This document shows positions 12,691 to 45,197 of a DNA stretch of 64,000 bases, one piece after another. Under the pieces are notes generated by a model. The model was not told where the DNA came from and ran no database searches. It was given only the letters and a program-made list of their open reading frames with translations. The translations under genes were made by a program, and so were the position numbers. This DNA comes from Chaenocephalus aceratus (taxonomy: Eukaryota > Chordata > Actinopteri > Perciformes > Channichthyidae). Within the stretch, counting starts at the first letter, position 1. Each line of letters starts with the position of its first letter. The stretch is taken from NCBI GenBank assembly GCA_023974075.1, contig CM043789.1:32508040-32572039 (forward strand), read 5' to 3'.

Positions 12691-15165
12691 CATTTTGTTT
12701 AAAGAACATTTATTGACACATGTCATATGATAAATGTTAAGTCTTTGGCGATTAGACCCCGATCCTGAAATCGTATTTCTAAAGGGGGAAATACAGCCGT
12801 GAGCATATAGAGAACCCCCCGGGGTGTAGACACTGGTGATGATGCTGAAGATCTGGATTTGATGAGGAGATGGGATGAAGAGGAGGTATGATGAGGTCTT
12901 TGGATTAACTCTCCTGGCACCAGTGCCATATGATGAAAGGAGGTGGATGGGGAGGAGGCGGGCGGCAGCATGAACACCTGAAATCACAGCTGACTGCAGG
13001 AGAGAGGAGAACCATTTTAAAGTTTGGCTGCAGCACAGTGATTGGCTGCTGGAGAATGAGGTGAATGTAATAGGTTATAGACAACGCCCGTTGATGAGCT
13101 GATTATATGCAGCTGTGGAGTGAATGTATATAGACCCAGTCTTCCTGAAAGAACCTGCGCTTAGCTTAATTTAAATGTATTACCAAATATCACTCACTTA
13201 CATCCTGCCTTCATTGCCTCCATTGCTCTGTTTTGAAACATGTATTTAATATGTCTCAGTGTGTTAGTTATGTAATTGTAATAATGAATTGTCTGTAACA
13301 GTTCAAAGTAATCAAGTTTATGACCACTCGAAATGTAGGGTGAAATAGTGCAAGTATCCAACTAAAGTACTACAGTAAATGCACTTTTTGCCCTTGATTT
13401 GAAGCTTAATAATCAATCAAATAAACAGTAAAGTAATGAAGTGTCTCTTAATACACTTTTTTTTCAAAGCATTATCCATAAACCGATAGTTATTTGGAAA
13501 GAAATGTGGATAACCTTACTATTCTAACAATGATAGCAGAACAGAAGTGTGACTCATGGTTTAGATTAGAATAAGGACTGCATGTTCTCATGAGTGTTTA
13601 CTTAAACAAACATGTGTCTTTTGAGTCAACAAGTTTGTTATTGCGGCAAATATCTTCTGTTGTTAGAGGTCATTCCTTCTTCATAACATTTTACTAATGG
13701 CACCTGAGGTAATTTTTCTATTAAATAATTTCTTAGAAGATAGCCAAGAGTAAGTGGACATTTTTCCTGGACTCAGTTCTTAGACTTCTTAAGGCACTAA
13801 ACAACTTTGAAAACAGGTACTGCAACTTCTACGTGATAAAGTTAATTTAGGGATGCAGTTAGATTGGCTGTGATCATTCATTCACAGACAGAAGCATCTT
13901 AAACCTTATACTGTGGTTAGTGTTTTTCTCCAGAGGCTGGCTGGGAGCTGTAATATGGAGATCTGACTACACAAGGTCTATTTAAGTACCTCTGGTTCCC
14001 TCTTCTGGGAGGTTGAGGAACAAAATAGCCACCCATTTTAATATTGTACTATCACACATAAGTCTAATTGTTTCAATGTTTCCAAAATGGCACAGGGGAA
14101 ATGTACCTGCCAACAAAATGTGCTGCTATGCAACCGGTTGAGCTTGTTCCAAGCAAAAAGTGGAGCTCTTATTGTGACAAAAACAAGACAAAACAATTAG
14201 CCTAAACATGAAATTATATTACACCATAGATATTACACCATTACACAAGTGGTACTCAACATATCTGACAACTGATGAGACTTGAATTGGATTGAAAACC
14301 TGCAAAACAGATGGGCCTGTATAAGATTGGTTTAAACCTAATAATATTCGCTGTGTTTTGCCTGTATATCCTATATTGTGCAACTAACATTCCCATTCAC
14401 AGCAGCACACACCATATTTCAAACTTGGGCTAGCTATAGTTCCACTAAAACACTTAAGCAGTGTTTGTTGACTTTCTCATTTTCTTTCCTAAGCAGATGA
14501 CCTATCGTTTCTTTACTTTAAAAAAAAGAAGGAATTAACAAAGGCGTTACTTATATGTATCCATGCAATCAGTAAAACCTCCAAAATGAATAATCTGCCA
14601 AAAACACGAAATTGAGCGAAAAATAACGACAACAGGTTGTTTGACCAAAGATACTCTCTCTGACAAGACACCTTTTGGCAATTAAATAATACAATATTTT
14701 ATTTTGAAAACAGGGCTTTTATTTTGAGGAGCCGAAATCGGATAAGGAGTAGCTAGCTAGCAGATGATATTGAAAGTATTTGACGTGACCTTAACATATA
14801 TAGTACATTATTTGATAACACACAACATTAGGCTCGGTTAGAAATAACGTGGTCGACTGTCTGCCGCGTTAGATAGATGTGCATGTTATTTAAAAGCTAC
14901 AAGCTACGTGTAATTCACACTCCGTTGCTCCTCTCTCATCACACAGCGAGTTTCGCTAGCTTACCAGTTCGCTTGGTGAGCTTTCGTTAGCTAATGAGTA
15001 ATACTAGACTACGGTGTATCTGGCACTCTGATTAAGAGTTGAACCCATACAGTCTATGGTTGAACCGCATAGATAGCGTACTGTTCGAGAAACGTATATT
15101 AGTGTTCTAGCGAACAAAATATACACAAATATAATAACAATTCTATATAGGATAATGGCGTGGCT
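12691..15165. other. Gene-free AT-rich stretch
   Basis: No protein family or RNA gene recognised. A minus-strand frame at 12,723-12,977 follows an acceptor-like sequence (gtgatttcag at about 12,980), but it lacks a clear donor and has no recognisable product. A minus-strand donor-like site (AACTG|gtaagc) lies near 14,965. Confidence 0.5.
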
Positions 15166-15237
15166 GGTCCCATGGTGTAATGGTTAGCACTCTGGACTTT
15201 GAATCCAGCGATCCGAGTTCAAATCTCGGTGGGACCT
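15166..15237 (+). tRNA. tRNA-Gln, anticodon TTG
   Basis: A 72-nt cloverleaf with a 7-bp acceptor stem (GGTCCCA with TGGGACC) and discriminator T. The anticodon stem is CTGGA/TCCAG, with loop CTTTGAA holding anticodon TTG at 15,199-15,201. The T arm contains GTTCAAATC, which is the B box. The A box falls at TGGTGTAATGG. A TTTT polymerase III terminator follows at 15,242-15,245. No intron and no mismatch in the stems; sequence has the appearance of a functional vertebrate gene. It stands alone, about 1.7 kb from the 3' end of tns2. Confidence 0.97.
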
Positions 15238-15245
15238 CACCCTTT

Positions 15246-16600
15246 TCATCGAGTTACTGTCAAATGTTGTTAATGCTGCTTTTGATTTGTGCGGTTTAAA
15301 GGTGGTAGGTAAATGTAAACACTGAGAATACGTGGTGAAAAAAACTTGATCCAGACTTACCGCACTTTCCTAGTAACAACACCTATTCGAACAACCATTT
15401 TTTATTTTTATTTTTCTAAAATGCAATACTGTCAAAAATATATTGCTATTAACACTATTCCTCGATTTTAAACACAAGCATGAATCCCGTTTAGGGCATT
15501 AACATTCTTTACATTGATGTTGTATATTTTAGTATACATTTTTATATATGCACAGATTTGACATGTAGGCCTATTTGGTATGCAAACAAGTAAAACATCT
15601 TATAATATAATGGACATCACATGAAGCTTATAAATTATGAAGCATACACACTGTATTTGAAGGATTTTTATTACTTAAAATGTCCTGTGAAATATGACAT
15701 ACACCATTCTTCTCAGAGGCTTAAAATATATATTACTTCTTTTACATAAAAATCCATTATTAAAAAATAATAACTGCGCTGGAGACATAATACCGCATCA
15801 GAAATAGAAAACACACAAGTAAAATGTATTGATAAAAAAAACTGAATTTCAAAATGTCTTTACACAAAAATTAAGTCTTTGGCTTAAAGTGAAACTCCCC
15901 TGTAAGACATAACATACTTATTATGTCTTGCCTTAAGGTTATTTAAACACGGCTGTGACTAACATGTGATATGGAGGGAGTTTTCGGGTACCTGTTCTTT
16001 TTAAAATGACGTCCACAACACTGCAGATATTTTATATTATCTCAATGAGACTGTCCCTTTACTCTAACTACAAAGTAAGGCTATATTTTATTACTAGCTC
16101 TAGAAATAATATTTCAATAATCCGGTCCACCACCTTTAAATTACATTCCTTCATTTAAAAACTGATTTAAGGCTAACCCCCCATTGACTTTCTTATGTAG
16201 CCATACACATGTTGTTGAGACATCTGTCTGTGTTTTAAATTGTAGGAAGGAGGTTAAGCATTATACATTTCTACATCTGTGGACAAAATACACTTTTTAA
16301 TATTATAGTTGCATCAAGAACCCAATGTTGATTGTGACAAATATGTGTGTTAATTGACTTTAAATGTCTCCTCAGATAATGAATACACAATATATTCAAT
16401 TACTTCCTTTACTCTTTTTTGTATACATTGCATAAGGACACAAATTGCAATAGTGCCACTTTATACTTATAAACATGACTCATTCCTTTAGCTATAAGTA
16501 TAATGTAAAGACACTTTAACACAAATAACAGTGTAATACATGGATTGTCCCTTATGCAGCTTGTGCATTTTTTGTACATTATGTGAACTATTTGAAACAG
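15246..16600. other. Gene-free AT-rich stretch
   Basis: AT-rich intergenic sequence between the tRNA and the tns2 3' end. No exon or clear mobile element identified. Confidence 0.5.
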
Positions 16601-16609
16601 ATGGATAGA

Positions 16610-16894
16610 AATAAAATGGATTTATTCACAGCAAAATAAAAAAAAACATTTGGCAAAAGTAAACAAAGTAAGCTCAATTTTTGGTTTGTTCACTAATCCT
16701 ATTGAAGATTTTGCTCTGTAACCTGACGTATTAAACAATACTTTACCTTACAGAGTGTGGATCTGTCAGAACTGGATTCTGTTTTTAAAACAGTCAGAGT
16801 TGTGCCAACAAATGTAGTCACAAACACACTTCATTAAAAATCTCATCCCCCAAAATCCCCAATGGTCCGAAATGTTCAAATGTCGCCTGCTCGC
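16610..16894 (-). other. tns2: tns2 3' UTR with poly(A) signal
   Basis: About 270 bases after the tns2 stop, the minus strand carries AATAAA (16,621-16,626), the first good polyadenylation signal downstream of the stop. The exact cleavage site is inferred. Confidence 0.6.
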
Positions 16895-36171
<19,277 letters not shown>

Positions 36172-37022
36172 CTGCAGGACCACAAACAAATACAATTAGT
36201 CAAGAGGTTAAAACAATAAATGCTACAGCTCCAAGAACGGCATTCACTTAATCATTTCAAAGAACTGAAACGTTTTTAATGTGGTGATATGTTCAAGTAG
36301 CAGTTTTCACATGTGTCTCAAAGCATTTTATCAGAACATTGGATGGTCGCTGTCCCCTGTCTGGCGGCTGTCATGACAGATATTTGCTGGTTCAGTGACA
36401 CACCATGCAGGAGCACTGCCGTACACTCAGCATTCTCTACTGAAAACTCCTTCCTGTCATACCACGCTGTGTTTTAAGGCATCCTGTTGTCTCGTCTTTT
36501 AACTTGTCCTCATTATGTCTCAGACTGCAGGGCAGCTGAGATGATGAAAAAGAAGCAGCTTGCTGTGCTGCCGCCTTCACTAAATGTGCTGCATTGTCAC
36601 AAGTCAGCTAAATGTAATTGAATACATATTATACATGATGTTCATTGTTTCAGTGTTGCCCATGGGGATAATGTTAGCTTTCTCTAGGTCCCTTGTTGTG
36701 ACTGGACATCTATCTCAACTTTGTTTTTCATGATATTTGGTCAAACATTCATGTTGCAAATGGGATCGATTGAAACATGTTTGTGAGCCCCTTTTCTGTT
36801 TTGCAAACATCAGGTCCAAGTCATAATGTCAAAAAGCCAACCTCTGTTTACGGTAGCCTATGACTAAATCCATCCTTAGTGTAGTATTTTTTATTTAATG
36901 CTAATAAGCAAATGTTGGCATGGTAACACTCACGATTAAGACTGTGAACACAACATTTATAAACATTGTGTAAACATTAGCATGTTAGCATTGTTATTGT
37001 GAATGCTTACATATCACCATAG
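36172..37022. other. Upstream flank of the tns2 C1 exon
   Basis: Unique-looking AT-rich sequence that should be intron, since the C1 exon has an acceptor. No exon recognised. Confidence 0.4.
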
Positions 37023-38706
37023 CAGCGACGTGCAGTCAGGGGAGGCAGTGGAGGCAGAGCCTGTCATACTCCAATGTAACGGAAAAACAACTAAAGAAAA
37101 ACTAAATAGTAATAAATAATAATAAAATGTCTCTACTGATCTGTGTTGTAAATGTGATTTATGTTTGATTCCAATCGCTTTTTATAGTCAACATCAGCAA
37201 ATTTGACGAGCTCCACTACAACTACGGGTAGCGATGAGAAGTGAGGCAGGGACGAACTCTGCCAAGGTGAGGCACAGATGAGCTCTGCCTCACCTCAGAA
37301 TGCGTCACCCCACAGAAACTGGCTGGAAAGCGGGCCCTAAGCGCATGCCTGCATCGTCTGACATCGTATGTCACCAATGTAATGTTTGTAGATCACTTTA
37401 TTACATTTATCCTCGCCATCCATAGTCTCTAAATAACTTATTTCACGTATATATGATATTTATGGCTCGCTGGTCTCATGGCTCTGGTCTCATCATACAA
37501 CGGCAATGAAAAAAGCACCAGGGGAGGCAGCCATAACCTCTGCTGCACTGAAGGGGGCGCAAGTGAGCCCACAGGTTCTTGTTGCTACTGTTATTCTACG
37601 CAGAGACGGTAGACGCAAACAACAAACTAGACTGCTTCTCAGGTCGATTAAATGAAATCCTTGCTTCCCTCACTTGCGTCGTTTCCCTGCGTTTAGTCCC
37701 TCCCACCAAGGAAGCATGGAGGGACGCAAGGAAACCACGAGAAGCAGGGAAATGAGTTTTAAGAGCAATGGGACGTCCTTTCCTCCGGAGCGTCACGTGA
37801 AGCGACGTCCGTTTGTGATGACGCTGCACAGCTGTTCGTCTGGCAGCAGCCAGCTCTGTACCCGTTATTTCCACAAACACCCCCGCCTCTGTTAGTAGGC
37901 TACACATTTACTGACATAAACATTAGTATCATCTGTTGTAGATCCAAATACATTAAATAAAATAAGAAGTCATTCTCAAAAAAGATAAACGCCATTCTTA
38001 AAATGTATTTAAACGAACAATAGTTTGATTAATATTGATTAGAGTGCACAATAGGAATACAATTCCCGTCCCGTGAGGTTCATGTATTTTCTTCACTCCG
38101 CTGGGGTATTGCTCTCATGTCAAGAAGCATCAGATCAGTGCATGCGCTGCCTCGTCCAATCAGTGAGCGATACACAGTAAGGGGGCGGGGTGAGTATCTG
38201 AGGATTTCATCGGAGGATGGTCTGGTGGTTCCTCGGTTATCGCTCCTCCATGATCGCTCCTCGCTCCTCGATCCTCCGGTAGAAATAAGAGCCATGGGAC
38301 GGTACTCAAGATGGCGCAGGCAAATCAACTTCCGGTGAGACCGAGGACCGAGGAGCGAGGAAATGAAAATAGTCGACCTGAGAAGCAGCCCTAGACTTTT
38401 GAAACTAGAGGAAGATAAGGAGGACTTTTACAAAAAAGTAATAGAGATTGTTGTCCAGAAGGATAGCATGGACTTCATCTTCAAGTCAAGGTAAGACCCC
38501 AATTGTAATTAAATTGGGATCTTACTAAGAAAGAACAATCCAATATTTAGATTTTGGGTATCCTTTTGTTGAACGGTCTGTTTAAAATGAATCAAAGCAT
38601 CAGACTAAGAAAGCTTTTGAAAATAACCGAATATTTCGATTATGGTCAAAATATGATTGACCATAGTCAGTGCCTCGCCAGCCATGAACCTCACCGCACG
38701 TCACTG
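37023..38706. mobile_element. hAT-like transposon enclosing a promoter-like segment
   Basis: The left terminus CAGCGACGTGCAGTCAGG and the complement of the right terminus, CAGTGACGTGCGGTGAGG, form inverted repeats that start with the CAGNG of hAT elements. Flanking octamers (caccatag and ccatatag) agree at only 5 of 8 positions, so the target duplication is decayed or the ends are slightly off. The interior has no transposase. It contains a GC-rich segment with CCAAT and GC boxes (about 38,100-38,350) described separately. Confidence 0.65.
38040..38491 (+). promoter_or_regulatory. Promoter-like segment with short ORF and splice donor inside the transposon
   Basis: On the plus strand there is an NRF1-like GCATGCGC (about 38,140), CCAATCA (38,156), a GC box GGGGGCGGGG (about 38,180), a YY1-like AAGATGGCG (38,308) and an ETS-like CTTCCGG (about 38,330). 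Then comes an open frame from the ATG at 38,362 (MKIVDLRSSPRLLKLEEDKE and 23 more residues) up to a consensus donor TCAAG|gtaaga near 38,490. The frame is not recognised. It may be the transposon's own promoter and first exon, or host material picked up by it. Confidence 0.35.
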
Positions 38707-40100
38707 CCATATAGCATTTAGCTCAAAGCTTTGCTGTGTGTAAATACAGTCTAAACCTAGAACAGCATCTAAATCGCACTTTCTAGTAGTGGCCATTAGC
38801 AGAGGACTCACAAGCACGTACTGGAGGCCGGCTAAGTCAACAATACACAGAGAAGCTCAGATAACAACACACAGAGGGAGAGCTAATTCATGCTCGGCTC
38901 AGGTACATTTCTCTATTATCTCTTTATATAGCATATGCTGCTTCATTAAAGAAAGCCCCTCTTATAATAGTACTATAACAGGTTGGTTACCAAAACTATT
39001 AGGAATTCAGTGACCGTCTACTATTTAACATTTATTAATTGTTGATGTGTTTAATGTCTGGGTGAAGAATCTGTGGTCTCTCCTTTTTCATGATGGACAT
39101 ATTCAAAATATCCTTTCGCACTGGCCACATTGGACCACCATGGCAGCTGCGTAAACAGATTAGATGAAATGGGCTTGTTTGGGTTAAGCACAGAAAGAGA
39201 CAAAGGTAAGTATCAGTTTGCAGTTCTCAAAATGTTAGACCCAAAACTCTTAATACTATACTAAGTTGAATGTTTTGATATAGAAAAATATTTGCTAACA
39301 GTATCCATTTGTCAATGGTCAAGATGTGAGCTTTAACCCTGGAGGAAAACACATAAAAAGCATTGTACACGGACTGAATGCAGTGCAATGATTTATTATC
39401 CATGGATTTTTCTTTTTTTAAAGCAATACTCAACCTTCCCAGCAAACCAACAACGTTTATATAAAGCTATGGTAATGGGCTCCTAAAGCGATGCCTTCTA
39501 ACAGCATGTGAAGCACATTAAGCCATTACATGTTTCCATGAATGGAGCAGAAGGAGGGGCCTGGAAACATCAGGAGGTAGATGGTGTTTGTACTATAGGG
39601 TACAGTATGTGTGTGTGTTTCTGCTGAGGCAATGAGAGAGGGTCACAAACAGCGTACCTGAACACACTGTTTCATTTCAAGTTGAATGACTGGATGCATT
39701 TCTCTGGTCTTCAAAAAACATAAGCTCAGGCATTTTTTACTTTTTCCGATGTCTGGGTTTTTCCACACAGAAGGGGCATTGAATTATACTCTGGAGGTGA
39801 CGGTGCATGCACTCAAACTTTCCCAAACACATTTTGGTTCTCCTACCATCCAGAATAAAGAGGGAATGGAAACTCATTCTATTAACCACACTGTATTATA
39901 AAACAGGCATGGCTCTCAAGAGAGAGAACACAGCCTAAATCCATTATGACTGGAAATGTATAATTAATGTTTTATATAGCCCCTGGGCTTTGTCTGCTTA
40001 CATAATGTGAACGTAAATGTAACTGATTTGAGTTATTTCAGGGTTATGAATACCTAAATTAAGAATCACAACAGGCTAAAATTGAAATGTCAGAATTTAA
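38707..40100. other. Gene-free stretch
   Basis: AT-rich sequence without a recognisable exon or repeat boundary. Confidence 0.45.
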
Positions 40101-40589
40101 AGGGGACCTATCATGCAAAATGCACCTTTGTACGTCTTTTATACATGAATATGTGTCCCCGGTGTGTCAGGGAACTCAACAAGTGTCAGAAAACACAACC
40201 CTCTCTCTTTTCCTCCATACCCAAAATCTCTAAAAAAGGGGCTTTAACGGATCTGATACAGACTGATACAGATTTGAAAATAGTCTGATGTCAGTGACGA
40301 GGAGCTCCGCCTATATGACCAACTCTCCACCAATCAGGGGAACGAGAGGTTGCCGTGGCATGGTAACAGCATGGTAACATGACTCGTAACTCGGCCCCCT
40401 CCTTTGCCGGGGGGCGTGGTCAGCTGCAGCGCATGCAAAGACAGGGTGGAGGAGAGGAAAATAGAGCGAAATGAGGCATGGCTAAAATGCATGATCTGTT
40501 TGGTATTTTGAATAAGAAAACGTATAAATATACCTTATATAGGTATGGCCCTACAATATATTATTAAAATATAGCATGATAGGTCTCCT
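40101..40589. mobile_element. MITE with TTAA target duplication, 489 bp
   Basis: The termini are AGGGGACCTATCATGC and GCATGATAGGTCTCCT (one mismatch), flanked by TTAA at 40,097-40,100 and 40,590-40,593. Non-coding. This terminus is common in teleost genomes. Confidence 0.88.
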
Positions 40590-41199
40590 TTAAATTAAAT
40601 AGCTGAGTTGAAAAAAGTTTCATATGTATGCAATTTCTTGTTGAGGGTAAGATAAGTCATTTGATGCATACAATTGCGCTAAACATGAAGCTTAAGCCTG
40701 GAGATGGTAAACATAAATGATAGAGGCTATATTATGAAGACTAGGAAAAGAGGGAGAGCCAGACTGACTCGTTCAGCTAGAATATTGACATACTCAATAC
40801 TGTGGACAATCCCCACAAGAGCAATTTGGGATGAAGTGTCTGGCCCAGGGACACAACGACATGCTGACTGCAGTGGGGTTTGAACCTGTGCTCCCCTGAT
40901 CCGAACACAGGCCACAGCCTCCCATATATTCATAAAAACACAAGAAAGATTTAATGTGTTGTTCCTAAACTTGCATTAATTGATATTTGTAGGCACTATA
41001 TTAGTGGCAGCTGAAAGTGACATATCAGCAAACTTCTCTGTTAACCAGATACCTGCTACCTGCGTCCGTCTGCTGTTTTGGGCTGAACAAGTAGTCTATC
41101 CTACAGGAGGCTTTGAGAGTTCTGTCTTTGACAACAGATGCTTAAATTGGGTAAAGTTGCAGATGGACAGCTAAACAATGAGCTGAAATTTGCTATAAG

Positions 41200-41560
41200 C
41201 CAGTTGATAATTCTCTGCAGATGTATCCCTATAAGAAAGCCCTCTCACATCATCTACTATCTTCACATGCTTATTTAATAGATTGTCAATATGAAAATAT
41301 TATTTATAGCCACTTTAAGTATGTGAGGTGCTGTTAAGCATTTTGCTATCTTTGGACAGAGCTACCTGTTTCCAGTCTTTGAGCTAAGCTAAGCTAAAAT
41401 GTACAGACAGGAACAATCTTCTCATCTAACACTCAACAAGAGAGAAAATAAGTATACTTCCCAAAATCCCTAAAGAGTTAACTAATCAGGGAATTCCAGC
41501 ATTGACCAAACAAATAAATAATATGGATTTCTCAAACTGTTAGATTATGTTAGCCACTGC
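41200..41560 (+). repeat. Dispersed fish repeat fragment ('gctaagctaagct' family)
   Basis: Carries cctgtttccagtctttgagc, then gctaagctaagctaaa, then caatcttctcatctaac and acttcccaaaat, the typical order of a widespread teleost repeat. A partial copy lies at 29,990. Confidence 0.65.
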
Positions 41561-41986
41561 TGAAAGAGCTATGAAGATTTGATGAACAATGCCGTACAAG
41601 CATACCCCACAAGTTACTCTACAGTCATTAAGAAAGCATGTTGTTAGTGGAGGGTCTGATGTCCCACCATCAGATACAGAGTGGTCACACAGGGTGTTTA
41701 AAACTGTTGGAGGGTGTGCTCGGCCAAATATAAGCCATCAGTTACAAAATCATTTCAATCGTGTTTTATGTTATTTTTTAATTATGTAGTTACTCCATCT
41801 TCCAACAAAACCCCTTATTTTGATCACTGACCTGTACTTAACAGGCATTGCTGGGAAAGATTACCATTATGCTGCATGTATTGATCTTGTAATCACAGCA
41901 GCAGAGAAACATTGGACTATTGACATGTCCTCTGCTGCTGTGAAGCTGCTATAAACCATGGAATCCACTGAATGTGCTCAATATGG

Positions 41987-41988
<2 letters not shown>

Positions 41989-42051
<63 letters not shown>

Positions 42052-42052
42052 G
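41989..42052 (+). repeat. (GT)n tract joined to G19
   Basis: About 23 GT units run directly into a 19-base G homopolymer. Such a compound tract can form Z-DNA next to a G-rich structure. Confidence 0.93.
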
Positions 42053-43636
42053 TATCAGGGGTGGCGGGATTTAGGAAGTGAACCGGACAATAGGGTATGT
42101 GAGGGTAGAAGAGGATCATCCTCCCCTCCAGCCATTTACATTTGAAATGTTATTATATAACTGATGGATTTTGGAGCTTGAATTGATTTGATTTATGTAA
42201 TACCCCACTGAGTTGCTGTTACTTCAGAAATCTGACCTGAAATTGCATTGTAAAAAGTAGCCCTTTGCTTTGGGGCCACACAATTACACATGTTTCCAAC
42301 ATTGCACTTGTATTTGAGTTTTTTTCAGTCAGCATCTGAGCCAAGGTGTAGAACAGTTGCATACATATAACTCTATAGAAGTCAAATATCAGCCAATTAG
42401 GCTACATATTATGTATTGCAGAATGAGATCCACTGAAAATGGTACTGACCAGGTTAATGACTAGTATAAGGTCTTCCCCTTCTTTAGGGTCTGTACATTA
42501 TTTCAAGAGACAAGCACAGTTAACTACATTTCACTATTTAACCAGATACACAGGTTGAAACCTCTCCACAATAACCTAAAACGCAGGACGAGCCAAGGGC
42601 ACCGCCTGGTGGACAAATAGTAGAATAACATTATCTTGCTGATAGTACAATAGCAGACATAGTGGTGTGGCATTATCTGTGCTGAGTGCTGCAACTGCTG
42701 TTACAAGATCACAAGACGACACATTTACCTTAAATTAAGTGAGTTATATCTTAGTCCAAAAAAACCACGCATATGTTTAAATCCTTTAATTCAATATCTA
42801 TTTCTTTGGAAGTTTAGGGGACGGACTGCTTGATTATATAACTGAGATTAAGTGGGTAAAGCCCTGAATAATGCACTACATATCATTATATGCATGTATT
42901 ACCTCAAGGCAAATACAGATCGGTTTTCAAGTACATACGTGAGAGATTCTATTTCTTGTGCTAAGATCAAACGGTAACGAAAAGTTGACAAACTTATTTT
43001 CAAATAAACAAAGCTTTTCAAAATCCACCCAGCAAACAACTTGCACTAAGGTTGAAGAAAAACAATGTGGTTGTTATCAGTCAAATAATGACAAATGGAA
43101 TCAAATAGCTTTCTAAAAACCAAAAACATGAAATGACTCATGGATTTCAGGGAATTGTGGGTGTCTTCTAACGTACCGGCCTGCCTTTATGACACTTTTC
43201 TTCCATTCGTTATTATTTCTCTCCATCTCTCTCCATCAGAATGGCGACCAATAGGAAGCAGTAATTGTGGACACACCATTTTCCACTGAAAACAGTCCAA
43301 TCACAAAGATTGAATTTGTTTAGTGTGCTATATTGTTTATCATTATAAGCTCTCAAACTATAGACTTCGTTTGCACGGACTAACAGTCTCCAGAGGCTCC
43401 CGTGACTGTCAGCAGTATTGCAGTATTAAAGAACCCCACCCCATTTGGAGTTTCGCAGCCAAAGCCGATGTCATTCTACAAGCATCTCTGACCGCTGCAG
43501 AGAGCCTGGAGCACTTCCACTTCTAACATGGCGAAGAGGAGAGGGTCAGGCACCAACAGAAGCATAATGGATTTCTTTATGACTGTGGCTGCATGCACTT
43601 TTTATTACTGTGAGGGCAGCAGGCAGCCGTAACATT
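42053..43636. other. Gene-free stretch
   Basis: No recognisable exon. Near 43,528 the plus strand has a short frame (MAKRRGSGTNRSIMDFF) beginning in a good ATG context and resembling the start of zinc-finger transposase-type proteins. It stops after 34 codons. Confidence 0.4.
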
Positions 43637-43640
43637 TTAA

Positions 43641-45191
43641 AGAGACAGTTCACCCAAAAATACATGTTTTTCTCTTACCTATTTGTGCTATTTATCAATC
43701 CAAATGGTTTTAGTGTCAGTTGCCAGATGAACGAGATATTGCCTGTTGAGACGACGGCCTTCTCTGTTATAGGCCTACTGGTGATAGATAGCCCTCAACA
43801 GTTTCTATCCAGGAATCATGACCCTGTTTATTTAGTTTTATAAAGAAACTATTTTCTTCCTACAGTAGCCCCGCAAGAGATACTCATTCCTGAAAGTGCT
43901 GATATCTCCAACTCTCGGAAACTTACACTAAAACAATCAAGATTGATAACTATCACTACAGGTAAGAGCATAAATATATCCTCCTGGGACCCGAGGAAAA
44001 AAAGTGTGTTCCAATTTCCTTTTTTTTGTGATTTCCTACCTATTTAGGGTTAAAAAAACATCTTGCAATTTAGACTTTTTTTATTTTATTTTAAAATGTT
44101 ACAGTATGTCCACTGTAGAGGACGTCGGGACCATATTAGTTTGAAAAGACAGCCAAAATTAACAGATAGACTATGTAACGTATTATGGTTAGAGAGTGAT
44201 ATTAATACAATAATACATTCACCTTTATTTAAAACATGAATAAGTAATTGATCTGAACATTGCTGTTTATTTGGTCACTACAAAACTAGCTTGTTTTTTG
44301 GTGAATCTTTCCAGATCTTCAAAGACTTTGTAGTCAATGTAGTGGAAAGTACCTCATTGACTCCAGTCAGCACGGGCTGTAGGGTCATCTTGACTAGTTT
44401 TATGGATGTTGTCTCCATTTGACCTGCTCATAGAAACAAAGCTTGCATTCCTGAGGCAATTCTCATTTTTCATGGCTCCACTTAAAATAAAAACAACAAT
44501 AAGACATACGTGCTACTCTTGGCCCACAGGGGGCCATGTCTTTCCAGCTCGTCCCTATCTGTCTCTATGTATCTATCTGTGCGCTCATGGAGCCTCCTGC
44601 ATCTTTCCCCCCCTTCTTCTTGACCCTCTTCTATCCCAGGTGTGAAAGCCTCATCTCTCTCATCATCTGAGAGCTCAACATCTTAATCTCCCTGAACTAT
44701 CTGGTACAGAAAATGTCTGCTTCAGTTCCGTCTCCTGCAACAATATTGAGTCATAAAGTCCATGAAGATAGTCCTGAATGGACATTTATGAAAGAGCTGT
44801 TATTTGAAAACTTGAATTATCTAATTGCTTTCAGAACTAATCATATAGTTCCTCACATGTTAATAAACAAGAACATATATGATTTTCATGGTAAAAATTA
44901 CAATTATTCAACATATTTGACTTCTCCTGCTTCTATAACATTTTTGTTTTTCGTATGCCAGCCATTTTGGATGAAAAGAAAGAGGAACTTCCCAGCATGC
45001 AATTTTAACCAATGACATATCACTGGGAAGACCAGGATGTCCTCTGTACAGCACATCAGGGATTGATAGAGTAGCTCAAAAGAGTAAAAGGAGATGCATG
45101 TTAACAAAATGTCCACTACAGTGGACATTTTCAATGGGCTGGGTCCCAGGAGGATATATATATTTTCACGATTTTGGCGTGAACTGTCCCT
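43641..45191. mobile_element. TTAA-flanked MITE carrying a nested element
   Basis: The left terminus AGAGACAGTTCACCCAAAA and the right terminus GTGAACTGTCCCT are inverted copies. TTAA flanks both ends (43,637-43,640 and 45,192-45,195). Inside sits a second element (43,979-45,154). The outer terminus is very common in fish genomes. Confidence 0.85.
43979..45154. mobile_element. Nested DNA transposon, TCCTCCTGGGACCC termini
   Basis: TCCTCCTGGGACCC at 43,979 is mirrored by GGGTCCCAGGAGGA ending at 45,154, with TATA on both sides (43,975-43,978 and 45,155-45,158) as the probable target duplication. Sub-terminal 'atgtccact' motifs occur at both ends (about 44,105 and 45,108). An open frame at 44,713-45,015 (100 codons) has no recognisable similarity and is probably chance. 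Confidence 0.8.
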
Positions 45192-45197
45192 TTAAGT

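Noticed and set aside
12607..12987. Overlapping minus-strand frames of 84 and 126 codons after an acceptor-like site
   Set aside because: Two frames are open at once, no donor follows, and the region overlaps the end of a LINE relic.
44713..45015. 100-codon frame inside the nested transposon
   Set aside because: Not similar to any transposase I can recognise, and it has no catalytic motif. Likely non-coding.
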